A stretch of 60,452 nucleotides of DNA from JAAZHD01 sp012510895 (lineage in GTDB: Bacteria > Bacillota > Clostridia > Caldicoprobacterales > DTU083), in the NCBI GenBank assembly GCA_050951465.1, contig JBMNJC010000027.1:1-60452 (forward strand), read 5' to 3'. The notes beneath the pieces are model-generated. The model was not told where the DNA came from and searched no databases. It saw nothing but the letters and a program-made list of their open reading frames with translations. A program made the position numbers and the translations under genes. Positions 1 to 8,237 of the stretch are shown piece by piece (within the stretch, counting starts at the first letter, position 1; every line of letters starts with the position of its first letter).

Positions 1-1
1 C

Positions 2-937
2 CTGCTCTTTCTGCTCGTTTCAACAGCGCTTAATGTGGTGCTTGATATCTGGTTTGTTGCCAAGTTTAATATGGGGGTTCCCGGCGTTGCTCTGGCAACT
101 GTCATCGCCCAGGCGTTTTCAGCTGTTCTTTGTTTTCTTAAACTGAAGAAAATGAGTCATTTATTTGATATAAGGCTTAAGTACTTCAAGCCGGTAAAAG
201 AGTTTACAGTCCGGCTTGTCAAACTGGGCTTGCCTTCCGGTCTGACACAGGCTATCTTCTCCCTCGCCATGGTTACGGTTCAGTCTCTCACCAACAGTTT
301 TGGAGAAATGATTATTGCCTGCAATGTTATTGTAATGCGGGTGGATGGTTTTGCCATGATGCCCAATTTCTCATATGGAATGGCAATGACAACCTATACA
401 GGACAGAATGTAGGTGCCGGAAATCTGGACAGGGTGAAGGAAGGCATGCGCTCAGGTCTGAAACTGGCTGTCAGTACAGCGGCCGGCATAACAGCTGTAA
501 TATTGCTGCTTGGCAGGTATTTGATACCTATATTCACTGATACTGTAGAACTGGTTGATTTAGGCATGAGGATGATGAGCATTCTGGCTGTGGGATATGT
601 GGCAATGGCTGTTACTCAGGTACTCTCAGGTATAATGAGGGGAGCGGGTGATACCGTCACACCAATGTGGATTTCAATGATTACCACTATTGCCATACGA
701 GTTCCCATTGCCTATGGACTTGCATACCTTACCAGAAGTTCTGCATACCCCAATGGACGTCCTGAATCCATTTTTATTTCCCTGCTTATTGCCTGGATAA
801 GCGGCGCCCTGATAAATTCCTTTATTTATGCAAAGGGCACTTGGAGAAAGAAGGCGTTGCGCGAGTTTAGGCAGAAAGCTGACGGGATGGCAGAGAATGA
901 AACCAGCGACCTGAAACCGGATGTGGGGGAAATCTAG
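2..937 (+). CDS. MATE family efflux transporter, C-terminal part
   Basis: Drug or metabolite exporter of the multidrug and toxic compound extrusion (MATE) family, driven by a Na+ or H+ gradient in the inner membrane. The frame is open to the window edge, so the true start lies upstream. The visible 312 residues hold several hydrophobic segments and the conserved stretch GMAMTTYTGQNVGAGN, a typical MATE signature (A-x-x-x-GQN-x-GA-x-x). A second-half MATE pattern, GIMRGAGDTVTPMWI, follows. It ends in a charged cytoplasmic tail. Its stop lies 5 bases from the convergent feoB stop. The family is clear; the substrate is not. Confidence 0.9.
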   Translation: MLFLLVSTALNVVLDIWFVAKFNMGVPGVALATVIAQAFSAVLCFLKLKKMSHLFDIRLKYFKPVKEFTVRLVKLGLPSGLTQAIFSLAMVTVQSLTNSFGEMIIACNVIVMRVDGFAMMPNFSYGMAMTTYTGQNVGAGNLDRVKEGMRSGLKLAVSTAAGITAVILLLGRYLIPIFTDTVELVDLGMRMMSILAVGYVAMAVTQVLSGIMRGAGDTVTPMWISMITTIAIRVPIAYGLAYLTRSSAYPNGRPESIFISLLIAWISGALINSFIYAKGTWRKKALREFRQKADGMAENETSDLKPDVGEI

Positions 938-942
938 TCGGT

Positions 943-3087
943 TTAAACAAGCCCTGCCAATCTGACGATCTGAGTCAGGGCAAAACATACCAGGATACCT
1001 GAAACCGTAGGAACAAGAAAAGATACAAGAGACCATTTTTTGCTTTGGGTCTCTTTTTTTATGGTCAGGAGGGTAGTTCCGCATGGAAAATGAAGCAACG
1101 TAAAGATCATAACATTTACTGCAGTAAGCCAGGTCCATCCGTTATTCACCAGAAGGTTCTTAAGGGCATCCAGACTGTCAAGTTCCATCATTACTCCTGT
1201 GGACATATAGCTCATAATCAGTATTGGAATGACAATTTCATTGGCAGGCAGTCCTAAAATAAAGGCCATCAGAATATATCCGTCCATGCCTATGGCATTC
1301 CCAAAGGGCTGAAGGAGAGAGGCGCAGCGGCTTAACAGGCTCATGCCTTCTATGCTTATATTTGCCATAATCCAGATAACAAGGCCGGCCGGTGCTGCAA
1401 CCATAACAGCTCGGCCTAAGACAAATAAGGTTCTGTCTAATATGGAACGAATAATGATTCTGCCTGCCTGCGGTTTTCTGTAAGGGGGAAGTTCCAGGGT
1501 AAAGGAGGATGGCATTCCCTTAAGTATTGTTTTTGACAGCAGCTTAGATAAAAAGAGGGTCATTAATACTCCAAAGACTATAACTCCCAGTACGACAAGG
1601 ACTGCGAAGAAAGAGGAAAACAAACCTGAACCTGCAATAAATATGGCGGATAAAGTTATAAGGATAGGGAAACGGCCGTTGCAGGGAACAAAGTTATTGG
1701 TAATAATGGCTATCAGCCTTTCCCTGGGGGAATCTATAATCCTGCAGGCGATAACACCTGCCGCATTGCATCCAAAGCCCATACACATGGTGAGTGCCTG
1801 TTTGCCGTGAGCACATGCCCGTTTAAAAAAGTTATCCAGGTTAAAGGCAACCCTGGGAAGGTAACCCAGATCCTCCAAAAGCGTAAACAGGGGGAAAAAA
1901 ATTGCCATAGGGGGCAGCATTACTGAAACAACCCATGCCAGTGTTTTATACATTCCCTGTACTAAGATTCCATAAATCCAGTCGGGAGCACCTGTACTTA
2001 AAAAAAAGTCTGTAAGCTTTCTCTCAATAAACGCAAAAACTCCTGCCAGGACCTCAGAAGGATAGTTGGCTCCCTGAACTGTCAGCCAGAAAATAACGCC
2101 CAGCAGCCCCAGCATAATAGGAAAACCAAAGGCCTTTGATGTCAGTATATTATCAATTTTTCTGTCCATTTGATTGTAATCCTTGTTATGAAAGGTGACT
2201 GTCTCTTTAGCCAATTCCTCAGCTTTACGAACAATGGTGTATACCAATTGATCTTTCACGCTGTCGGTGTTCATATTATTCTCTTTGAGCATAAGTCTTG
2301 CTTTATTTAACTTTTGGGCAATTTCCTTATTTTCAAGCAGGCTGAATCCAAGGAAGTCATTTATAGATTTTTGTATGGCAGGATCGCCATCAAGCAGGCG
2401 AAGTGCTGTCCAGCGGCTGTTAATGCTTATACCTGCTGCTGTCTCAATAGTACATGTCAGTTCTTCTATGGCCTTTTCGATTTCCCTGCTGTATTCCAAT
2501 TTGACCGGTGCAGGCTGTATTTCACCATGAGCTGTTTTATAAATTGTTTCCCTTAGTTTTTCAAGCCCCTGGCCGCTTCTGGCACTGGTACCGACTACAG
2601 GCACACCAAGTTTTCTGGATAAAAGGCTTAAATCGATATCGATTTTCTTTCGCTTAGCTTCATCCATCAGATTTACACATAGAATTACCTTGTCAGTGAT
2701 TTCCATGATCTGCAGAACTAAATTAAGATTTCTTTCCAGGCAGGTGGCATCTGCCACAACCACAACAGCAGAAGGTTTGCCAAAACAAATGAAATCCCTG
2801 GCTGTTTCTTCTTCTGCCGAGCCGGCAAAGAGTGAATAGGTTCCCGGCAGATCTACCAGTATGAATTTTTTATTTTTATAAGTGAAATTGCCCTGAGCAT
2901 TGGTAACAGTTTTACCCGGCCAGTTTCCTGTATGCTGGTTCAATCCCGTCAGCTGATTAAAAACAGTACTCTTACCCGTGTTCGGGTTGCCTGCCAAGGC
3001 AACTATAAAATCATAAGGTGAATCGGACTTCACCTGGAACATTTCCTTAAGTGCATTATGTCCGGTGGACTGCTTCGTCAGGCCCAT
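943..3087 (-). CDS. feoB: Ferrous iron transport protein B
   Basis: GTP-dependent Fe2+ uptake protein of the inner membrane, 714 residues, within the usual range for the family. The N-terminal G domain has the P-loop GNPNTGKST (near residue 33), the switch and G3 region DLPGTYSL, and a G4-like NLMD. The membrane half has the two Gate motifs (around CMGFGCNAAGV and FPCGTT) and about eight hydrophobic spans. The ATG sits one base after the feoA stop, and its ribosome site GGAGGAG overlaps the feoA 3' end, so the two are translationally coupled. The likely control element is the palindrome upstream of feoA. Confidence 0.97.
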   Translation of the reverse strand: MGLTKQSTGHNALKEMFQVKSDSPYDFIVALAGNPNTGKSTVFNQLTGLNQHTGNWPGKTVTNAQGNFTYKNKKFILVDLPGTYSLFAGSAEEETARDFICFGKPSAVVVVADATCLERNLNLVLQIMEITDKVILCVNLMDEAKRKKIDIDLSLLSRKLGVPVVGTSARSGQGLEKLRETIYKTAHGEIQPAPVKLEYSREIEKAIEELTCTIETAAGISINSRWTALRLLDGDPAIQKSINDFLGFSLLENKEIAQKLNKARLMLKENNMNTDSVKDQLVYTIVRKAEELAKETVTFHNKDYNQMDRKIDNILTSKAFGFPIMLGLLGVIFWLTVQGANYPSEVLAGVFAFIERKLTDFFLSTGAPDWIYGILVQGMYKTLAWVVSVMLPPMAIFFPLFTLLEDLGYLPRVAFNLDNFFKRACAHGKQALTMCMGFGCNAAGVIACRIIDSPRERLIAIITNNFVPCNGRFPILITLSAIFIAGSGLFSSFFAVLVVLGVIVFGVLMTLFLSKLLSKTILKGMPSSFTLELPPYRKPQAGRIIIRSILDRTLFVLGRAVMVAAPAGLVIWIMANISIEGMSLLSRCASLLQPFGNAIGMDGYILMAFILGLPANEIVIPILIMSYMSTGVMMELDSLDALKNLLVNNGWTWLTAVNVMIFTLLHFPCGTTLLTIKKETQSKKWSLVSFLVPTVSGILVCFALTQIVRLAGLV

Positions 3088-3088
3088 T

Positions 3089-3337
3089 TTACTCCTCCTT
3101 CAATGCTTCCATCATGATGCATGAGGCTTCTTCAGAGCGCAGCGCAATGACTGCACCGCGTATCTGATAAGCAGTGGGGTCTCCGGAGGGGCTTTTGCAC
3201 AGGGCTTCAACCTGAGTCCCTTGTATTAAGCCCAGATCCAAAAGTCTTCTTCTTTTGCTGCCCCCGGCGCTTAACCTTCTTACCCTTCCAAACTGTCCAA
3301 GGGGCAGTAAATTAAGCGGTATCAGTCTGTCATTCAT
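3089..3337 (-). CDS. feoA: Ferrous iron transport protein A
   Basis: Small SH3-like cytosolic partner of FeoB, 82 residues. It shows the usual FeoA pattern: PLGQFGRVRRLSAGGSKRRR, then LLDLGLIQGTQVEAL, then a C-terminal hydrophobic strand IRGAVIALRSEEA. An upstream in-frame ATG at 3382 would add 15 residues, but GGAGG with a 7-base spacing sits directly before the ATG at 3337, so I chose that start. It is the first gene of a feoAB operon, transcribed away from the metal-dependent regulator at 3482. Confidence 0.95.
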   Translation of the reverse strand: MNDRLIPLNLLPLGQFGRVRRLSAGGSKRRRLLDLGLIQGTQVEALCKSPSGDPTAYQIRGAVIALRSEEASCIMMEALKEE

Positions 3338-3392
3338 AAAATTAACCTCCGATATATTTAACTTATTTACTATCTTGTTCATAAAGTAGCAT

Positions 3393-3411
3393 TAGGTAAA
3401 TTTGTTACCTA
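3393..3411. promoter_or_regulatory. 19-bp palindrome, probable DtxR/IdeR-type operator
   Basis: Perfect inverted repeat TAGGTAA-N5-TTACCTA in the 144-bp gap between divergent feoA and the DtxR-family gene. Its length and half-sites resemble the known DtxR/IdeR box (TTAGGTTAGCCTAACCTAA). Inferred role: Fe(II)-dependent repression of feoAB and possibly autoregulation. No binding data. Confidence 0.65.
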
Positions 3412-3481
3412 TGGGTAATATATGACCGCCGGCATGTATGAGTGACCAATGAGTTATGTCAATATATAAAGGAGTATTATT

Positions 3482-3970
3482 ATGGGCAGCAATAATTTCT
3501 ATACGGTGCGCGGATATCAGACGCTTAAAAGAAGAAACAAAATGCTGACTTCCAGCATGGAAGACTATATGGAAATGATTTACCGCATATGCCTAAAGAA
3601 TGGTTATGTAAGGATTAACACATTAGCTGAACTTTTAAATGTCCAGGCTCCTTCTGTCAGCAGAGTGGTGGAAAAGCTGAAAGCAAGAAAGTTGATAAAT
3701 TATGAGAAATATGGTGTAATTCAGCTTACGGATAAGGGAAAGGAAGTGGGTGCATTTCTGTTAAAACGTCACATCACTGTGGAAACATTCCTTAAGCATT
3801 TAGGCGTTAAGGAAACCCTGATGGACACTGAGTTGATCGAACATAACATAAGCATGGAAACCTATGAAAAGATGATACTGTTTAATCTTTTTATGCAAAG
3901 ACATCCCGAAATACTTAGGGAATATAATGACTTTATAAGGGAACATGAAGGCATGGATCAGATAAACTAA
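3482..3970 (+). CDS. DtxR/MntR-family metal-dependent transcriptional regulator
   Basis: Winged-helix repressor of 162 residues without the C-terminal SH3 domain, so it has the short MntR-like architecture. A helix-turn-helix lies around TLAELLNVQAPSVSRVVEKL, followed by a wing ending QLTDKGKEVG. Metal-ligand positions known from MntR are present: the acidic residues in MEDYMEMIY, the His in LKRHITVE, and the E-x-x-E-H pattern in ELIEHNIS. The start is supported by AAAGGAG 7 bases upstream; a second Met (residue 21, before TSSMEDY) is possible. Divergence from feoAB around a DtxR-like palindrome suggests that it senses Fe(II) and represses feoAB, though the ligands alone do not separate Fe from Mn. 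Confidence 0.9.
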   Translation: MGSNNFYTVRGYQTLKRRNKMLTSSMEDYMEMIYRICLKNGYVRINTLAELLNVQAPSVSRVVEKLKARKLINYEKYGVIQLTDKGKEVGAFLLKRHITVETFLKHLGVKETLMDTELIEHNISMETYEKMILFNLFMQRHPEILREYNDFIREHEGMDQIN

Positions 3971-4025
3971 AAAATCGCTTGATTTTTTCTTATTAATGTA
4001 GTAATATAATACTCGGTCGTTATAA

Positions 4026-4099
4026 CAGGGTGTGGCGCAGTTTGGTAGCGTGCTTGAATGGGGTTCAAGAGGCCGGAGGTTCAAATCCTCTCACCCAGA
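4026..4099 (+). tRNA. tRNA-Pro (GGG anticodon)
   Basis: A 74-nt cloverleaf can be folded: acceptor CAGGGTG/CACCCAG, D arm GCGC/GCGT with loop AGTTTGGTA, anticodon stem CTTGA/TCAAG with loop ATGGGGT (anticodon GGG, reading CCC), T stem GGAGG/CCTCT with loop TTCAAAT, discriminator A. The C1-G72 pair and A73 are the bacterial proline identity elements. Position 2 pairs A with A, where bacterial tRNA-Pro normally has G-C, and the genome does not encode a clean CCA (ACCCA follows). Confidence 0.85.
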
Positions 4100-4107
4100 C
4101 CCAAGAA

Positions 4108-4144
4108 AAACCGCTTATCCGTAAGGATTAAGCGGTTTATTAAT
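4108..4144 (+). terminator. Rho-independent terminator after tRNA-Pro
   Basis: Stem AAACCGCTTATCC (4108-4120) with GGATTAAGCGGTTT (4125-4138), loop GTAA, followed by a T-containing tail. The stem has one bulged base. Confidence 0.75.
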
Positions 4145-4368
4145 TAAAGTAGATTTACAAGCAAAGTTTAACAGTGTCTAGTAATTCATTTAGTCCCTTT
4201 TCTCAGATTAACTACTGCCTGTAGAGTTATAGAGGATAAAATATAATAGAGCCAACCAATGTTGACTCTATATTCAGGTTCACATGGTCATTCGCTTGTC
4301 TTAAAATCAGTTCCGGGGAAGGTGAAGTTCTATCCTCAATGCCTTTGGGCCCGTATTGAACTTTCTAC

Positions 4369-4766
4369 TTAATACCTTCCACTGGCCAGACTATACTTCT
4401 TATCAACATCTGCTTGTGCTATGCCTTCACTAACAGAATATGTTGTTCCGCCGGGGCCTTGTGGCCATGATCCCAAAATATCTTTCTAGTTCATCCTTCA
4501 TCATCATCGCCTTCACCATTAGAATTTATATTTATTGTTTTTACATCTATGTTATTTTCTGCAGCATAAACCTCAACAGCTGATTGTAAGTTCCTTAAGT
4601 TAGCTTCTACTGCTCTAACGTTAGCATTCTCTTGCCTCATTTTGGAACCAGTAAACCTAGGAATAATGAATGACAGCCAGAATCCCCAGGATAGCAATAA
4701 CCACATGATGAGCTCGATCAGGGTGAAACCCTTTTTGTTGAGTTTTTTCCTTAACAATTTGTTCAT
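4369..4766 (-). pseudogene. Type IV pilin/ComGC-like major pilin with at least four indels
   Basis: The protein starts with an AGGAGG site and a prepilin peptidase motif KKGFTLIELI. It should continue as the canonical hydrophobic helix. A 2-base insertion near 4705 and a 1-base insertion near 4668 put 13 codons into another frame, which reads MWLLLSWGFWLSF instead of the consensus-like VVIAILGILAVI before IIPRFTG. The frame then stops at 4491. The family-like C terminus (Y-F-GSWPQGPGG, then a tail ending SLASGRY) is found in two other frames down to 4369. Removing 5 extra bases gives exactly 131 codons, and restores 16 residues between Glu5 and Pro22, the standard pilin spacing. No other pilus genes are nearby. 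Confidence 0.75.
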
Positions 4767-5170
4767 GATTTGACCTCCTATATTCTTTCTTTAATATGTA
4801 TTGTATACTATATAAAAATTATACCCAAAAAAGAATAACTAAGTCATCTTTTGTTCAATCAACGTAATAATCTTTGTAAACGCTTTTACTATATCTTACT
4901 TCTAATGTGTATGCTGCTGATACTCTCTTATGAAGAAAACTGAAACTGTCTGAATGCGTTCTGATATGCAGCAATACAAGCATTATATTCCTCCTAAATT
5001 CTTTCGGCTCTATAGCATTCTGCATGGATTCGAAAAATCCTTCCGGAAAGCAAAAAAAGTTTAAATAATTTATGATTCCGCATAGGATTCCAAAATTCAC
5101 CTAAAATTTATGTATATTTTAATTTTTTAGTGTATAATAGGTAAAAATGGTATCAACAGGGGGTTTTACT
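4767..5170. other. Gene-poor stretch with possible gene remnants
   Basis: No credible intact gene. On the minus strand around 4980-4900 a GGAGG/ATG pair starts a short frame, and an overlapping frame reads EEYNACIAAYQNAFRQF between stops. Both look like pieces of a decayed gene, but I recognise no family. A TATAAT at 5133-5138 may be the -10 box of the following lipoprotein gene. Confidence 0.35.
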
Positions 5171-6154
5171 TTGATAAGTGGGAATAAGGCCATCATCTGC
5201 ATATTTGTATGTCTGTTATTTATAACCTTTCTTATCGGCTGTGACGAGCAGTCTCCTGCCAGCATAGCGCAGCAGAACAGGGAAGGGGGCTGATAATCCG
5301 CCGGAACAAACAGGTGCAGAAAGAATAACACCTGCGCCGGCCCCAATAGTTCGGCCGCGTGAAGAGACCGCAACAAATCAGAAAGAATACATATCAGAGC
5401 AGCCGCCGGAATCAGCAGAACCACTGAATGAAACTGAAGAACTCCGGATGACGAAGTTAATAAAACGGAAACCGAGGAACCAGCCGCTTACGGCCTTTTG
5501 CCCAGAGGTGAAATGCAGCCCATGAGCTATTTTGATGATGCTGTATTTGTTGGCGACTCTAACACCTTCACTCTGAAAAAGTATGTTGATAAAAAGCGCC
5601 AGGAGGACAGTAATTATTTAGGCAAGGCAAAGATATTAACCGCAGTGGGCTATAGTCTCCAATTTTCGCTGGCCCCTTTGGATCAGGAGGATGCTGTACA
5701 CCCGGAATATGGGGGCAGAAAGTGGCATGTAGAGAATTTCGTTGCCTGCTATGGCTTTAAGAAGGTCTTTATATGCCTTGGCACCAACGATATAGCAAAA
5801 GGTGTTGATAAAGCGGTTGAGAACTATGCGGAGCTGATCAGCCGCATTCGGGAAAAAAGCCCTGATGTTAAAATCTACATACAATCCATTCCCCCTATGT
5901 CAAGAAGGGGCCAGAAGAAGAAACTTAACAATGCCAATATAGATAAGTTCAACAAAAAAATGCTTGAATGGAGTGCAGAGAATCAGTGCTATTTCCTGGA
6001 TGTGGCCAGCATATTTAAAAACAACTCCGGTCATCTTGCGTCCAGGTACTCAATGGATAATTACGTGCACCTGTCAAAAAGGGCTGTTGAGCCATGGATT
6101 GATTATTTAAGAAGTCATACCAAACAACAAATCAGCGGAGCAGGAAATCATTAA
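5171..6154 (+). pseudogene. SGNH/GDSL-type hydrolase lipoprotein, two opposite frameshifts
   Basis: A TTG start (5171), 7 bases after GGGGG, begins a signal peptide with lipobox FLIGC, so the protein would be lipid-anchored outside the membrane. The frame stops at 5291 because of one extra base in a G5 run near 5289. A Pro/Glu-rich linker (ADNPPEQTG to NETEEL) continues in a second frame to about 5446, where a lost base near CTCCGG returns to the first frame. The hydrolase domain follows: GDSN (block I Ser), GTND (block III) and a C-terminal D-N-Y-V-H, the Asp-His pair of SGNH esterases. The indels cancel, giving 328 codons. The last 23 bases overlap the convergent gene. Substrate unknown, possibly acetyl groups on glycans. 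Confidence 0.7.
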
Positions 6155-7177
6155 ACTGTGCCATGTTTTGCGCCTTAATGGCCAGCTCCATTGCGTAGAA
6201 TGCATGCTCCTGGGTCATAGCGGTTTCAGTACGATCCAGACAATCGCGGATCAGACGGCCAAAGAAGGGAAATCCGACAGTATTGCTTGCATCTATGTAT
6301 TTGCATTCTTTTGATTGCAAAGGTAAATATGGTTTCCGGAGTTGCTAATACCGATATTGATATTTTTTCTAAGTTCCATATATCCTTCCGTTCCGATAAT
6401 AAATGTCCGCCCGTCACCCCACACAGGAAGTGCATCAGGGGTGAACCAATCCACCCGGATATGGCAGGTTGCTCCGTTGTCTGCAGTAAGTATCACTTCT
6501 CCGAAATCTTCAAATTCAGGATACCGGGGATTGTTATAATTAGCGGTTCGCGCAAAGTCTACCGTTGCCTTTTTGGCACCGGTATAATACAGGAACTGAT
6601 CAAACTGGTGGGAGGCAATATCGCAAATTATGCCTCCATAATTGGATTTGTCATAGAACCATTTTGGGCGTATTCCCGGATTATGCCTGTGGGGACCGAA
6701 GCCGTCCATATGTATTACTCTGCCGATAGCCCCTTCTTTTATAAGTTTTTCTGCATAAACAGCTGATTCTACATGCAGCCGTTCGCTGTAGTATACAAAA
6801 AACTTCCTTCCGGTTTCCCTGCATACCTTTCTGCATTCTTCAACCTGCTCCAATGTAACAAAAGCCGGCTTGTCGGCAAAGAAGTCTTTACCGGCAAGCA
6901 TTGCCCTGGCGCCCATGGAGCTTCGGTGAATGGGGATTGAAGCGCATGCAATGAGCTGAATGGAAGGATCGCTTATGACCTCTTCCATGGAAGCGGCAGC
7001 TTTGGCACCCGGAAATGTTTTAAGAAACTTATTAACCTTTTCAGGATCCTTATCATATACAGAGACCAGCTCCCCGCCTGCGTCCAAAAGGCCGCTGCAC
7101 ATGCCGTAGACATGGCCGTGGTCAAGGCCTATGGCTGAAAACCGAAATTCTCCCTTTTTGCAAACAGGTTTTGCCAT
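6132..7177 (-). pseudogene. Gfo/Idh/MocA-family oxidoreductase, frameshifted near the C terminus
   Basis: NAD(P)-dependent dehydrogenase-like protein acting on a sugar or cyclitol. The N-terminal Rossmann part reads FSAIGLDHGHVYGM, then the family pattern GKDFFADKPAFVTLEQ (the EKP-like motif is DKP here). The catalytic-domain signature CDIASHQFDQFLYYTG and GTEGYMELR follow. One base is missing near 6306 (after CNQK), so the frame stops at 6293. The other frame continues with ECKYIDASN and TETAMTQEHAFYAMELA, which is typical for the family end. With one base restored the gene has 349 codons. ATG 7177 lies one base after the stop of the PHP gene, with GAGGTG upstream, so the two form an operon. 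Confidence 0.8.
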
Positions 7178-7178
7178 G

Positions 7179-8024
7179 TTACACCTCACTATTTACAGGC
7201 AGGGAAAAATCTTTTTTGGTGAAGCCTGCCTTGCTTAAGTATTTCTCCGCTGTATCTCTCCAGTCAAGATAGCTGCCTTCTACCTGCTTTCCGTGCTGAT
7301 CTGTGCCGAGTGTGATTTTTACGCCCTTTTCAAACATATATCTTACGAATTCCACATACTGCATTTTAAATGATTCAGGGCGGGTTTCCGTGTGAAGAAA
7401 TGCGCCTATATTCATTTCCATAAACTTGCCATTCTCTTTTAAGGCTGAGGCAAATTCATCATGCATACTTTTGGGGACAATGTCAAAGTTAAGAAATCTG
7501 GTCATGGCCCCGTTTCTGTCCTTGTATTCGAAAGGCACCCACCAGGGATGTCCTACAATTGTTACTCTGGGGTCCTGGGCCAGAAACATTTGTTGACGGT
7601 GATAGTCTTTTATAAAGGATTCTTCTTCTTTCTCAACAAAAGTTCTGTGGGCCGCCGCAATAACATATTCTACGCCGACTTCATTAAGTTCTTCCAAAGT
7701 AAGGGGCAAATCTATATCCGGTATTACATCATTGCTGTATGTTTCGCTGAACCCCTCCAGCGAGCCGTGCTGCCTGTCATAACGGACCTGATTAGCTGAT
7801 ATGACTGTCAGTTCCACTCCCAGATGGAAGCCTGGTATTTTGTTTTCCAAAAATAATTGTTTTGATTTTTCCAGATAATGCAGCCATGACGGGGAATTTA
7901 CATGATCTGAAATCCCAAATTCAGTTATGTTCAGTTCCCTGGTCCTTTTCACAATGGTTTTCACCGGTATGTTAGCGTCATAAGAGGCTTCTGAGTGAAT
8001 ATGGAAATCGGATGAGAGTATCAT
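7179..8024 (-). CDS. PHP-domain phosphoesterase-like protein
   Basis: A 281-residue polymerase/histidinol-phosphatase (PHP) domain protein, a metal-dependent phosphoesterase fold. Metal-ligand motifs are visible: DFHIHSEASYD (H-x-H), GISDHVNS, an Asn/Ala-rich strand ending AAAHRTF, GHPWW and GTDQHG. The start at 8024 is chosen because AAAGGACG lies before it; the longer frame to 8114 has no ribosome site. It is first in a two-gene operon with the Gfo/Idh protein, so a role in the use of a phosphorylated or cyclic sugar is plausible but unproven. Confidence 0.8.
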   Translation of the reverse strand: MILSSDFHIHSEASYDANIPVKTIVKRTRELNITEFGISDHVNSPSWLHYLEKSKQLFLENKIPGFHLGVELTVISANQVRYDRQHGSLEGFSETYSNDVIPDIDLPLTLEELNEVGVEYVIAAAHRTFVEKEEESFIKDYHRQQMFLAQDPRVTIVGHPWWVPFEYKDRNGAMTRFLNFDIVPKSMHDEFASALKENGKFMEMNIGAFLHTETRPESFKMQYVEFVRYMFEKGVKITLGTDQHGKQVEGSYLDWRDTAEKYLSKAGFTKKDFSLPVNSEV

Positions 8025-8173
8025 ATTAATACGTCCTTTCTTATGATTGGCCTTTGAGAATCTGGTTTTCCCTTTAATCAAGCATTGAAGTGATGCATTA
8101 AAATCTATTAACAAGTTATCACAATATTATTGCAAAGTAAAGAATTTGTTAATTATTTGTGTCAATATCTTAT

Positions 8174-8224
8174 TTTACTTTACGGGCTCAATGTATTAGA
8201 ATAAAAGTTGATTAATTAACTTTT
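8174..8224 (+). promoter_or_regulatory. Promoter and near-perfect inverted repeat upstream of the ABC importer
   Basis: TTTACT (8174-8179), 17 bases, then TAGAAT (8197-8202) fits a sigma-A promoter. Immediately downstream, 8203-8224 is a 22-bp inverted repeat of AAAAGTT...AACTTTT with 10 of 11 pairs matching, ending at the AAGGAG ribosome site. It is a candidate operator or 5' hairpin. Confidence 0.5.
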
Positions 8225-8237
8225 AAGGAGAAGATCT

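Noticed and set aside
674..1138. 154-residue minus frame over the MATE/feoB junction
   Set aside because: Shadow of feoB and MATE coding sequence; codon pattern and motif content favour the real genes.
4875..4890. cre-like TGTAAACGCTTTTA
   Set aside because: Lies in a region of decayed sequence with no promoter or gene in a useful position.
4855..5100. 81-residue minus-strand frame upstream of the pilin
   Set aside because: Odd composition, no family, and an overlapping frame looks equally protein-like, so it is described only as a possible remnant.
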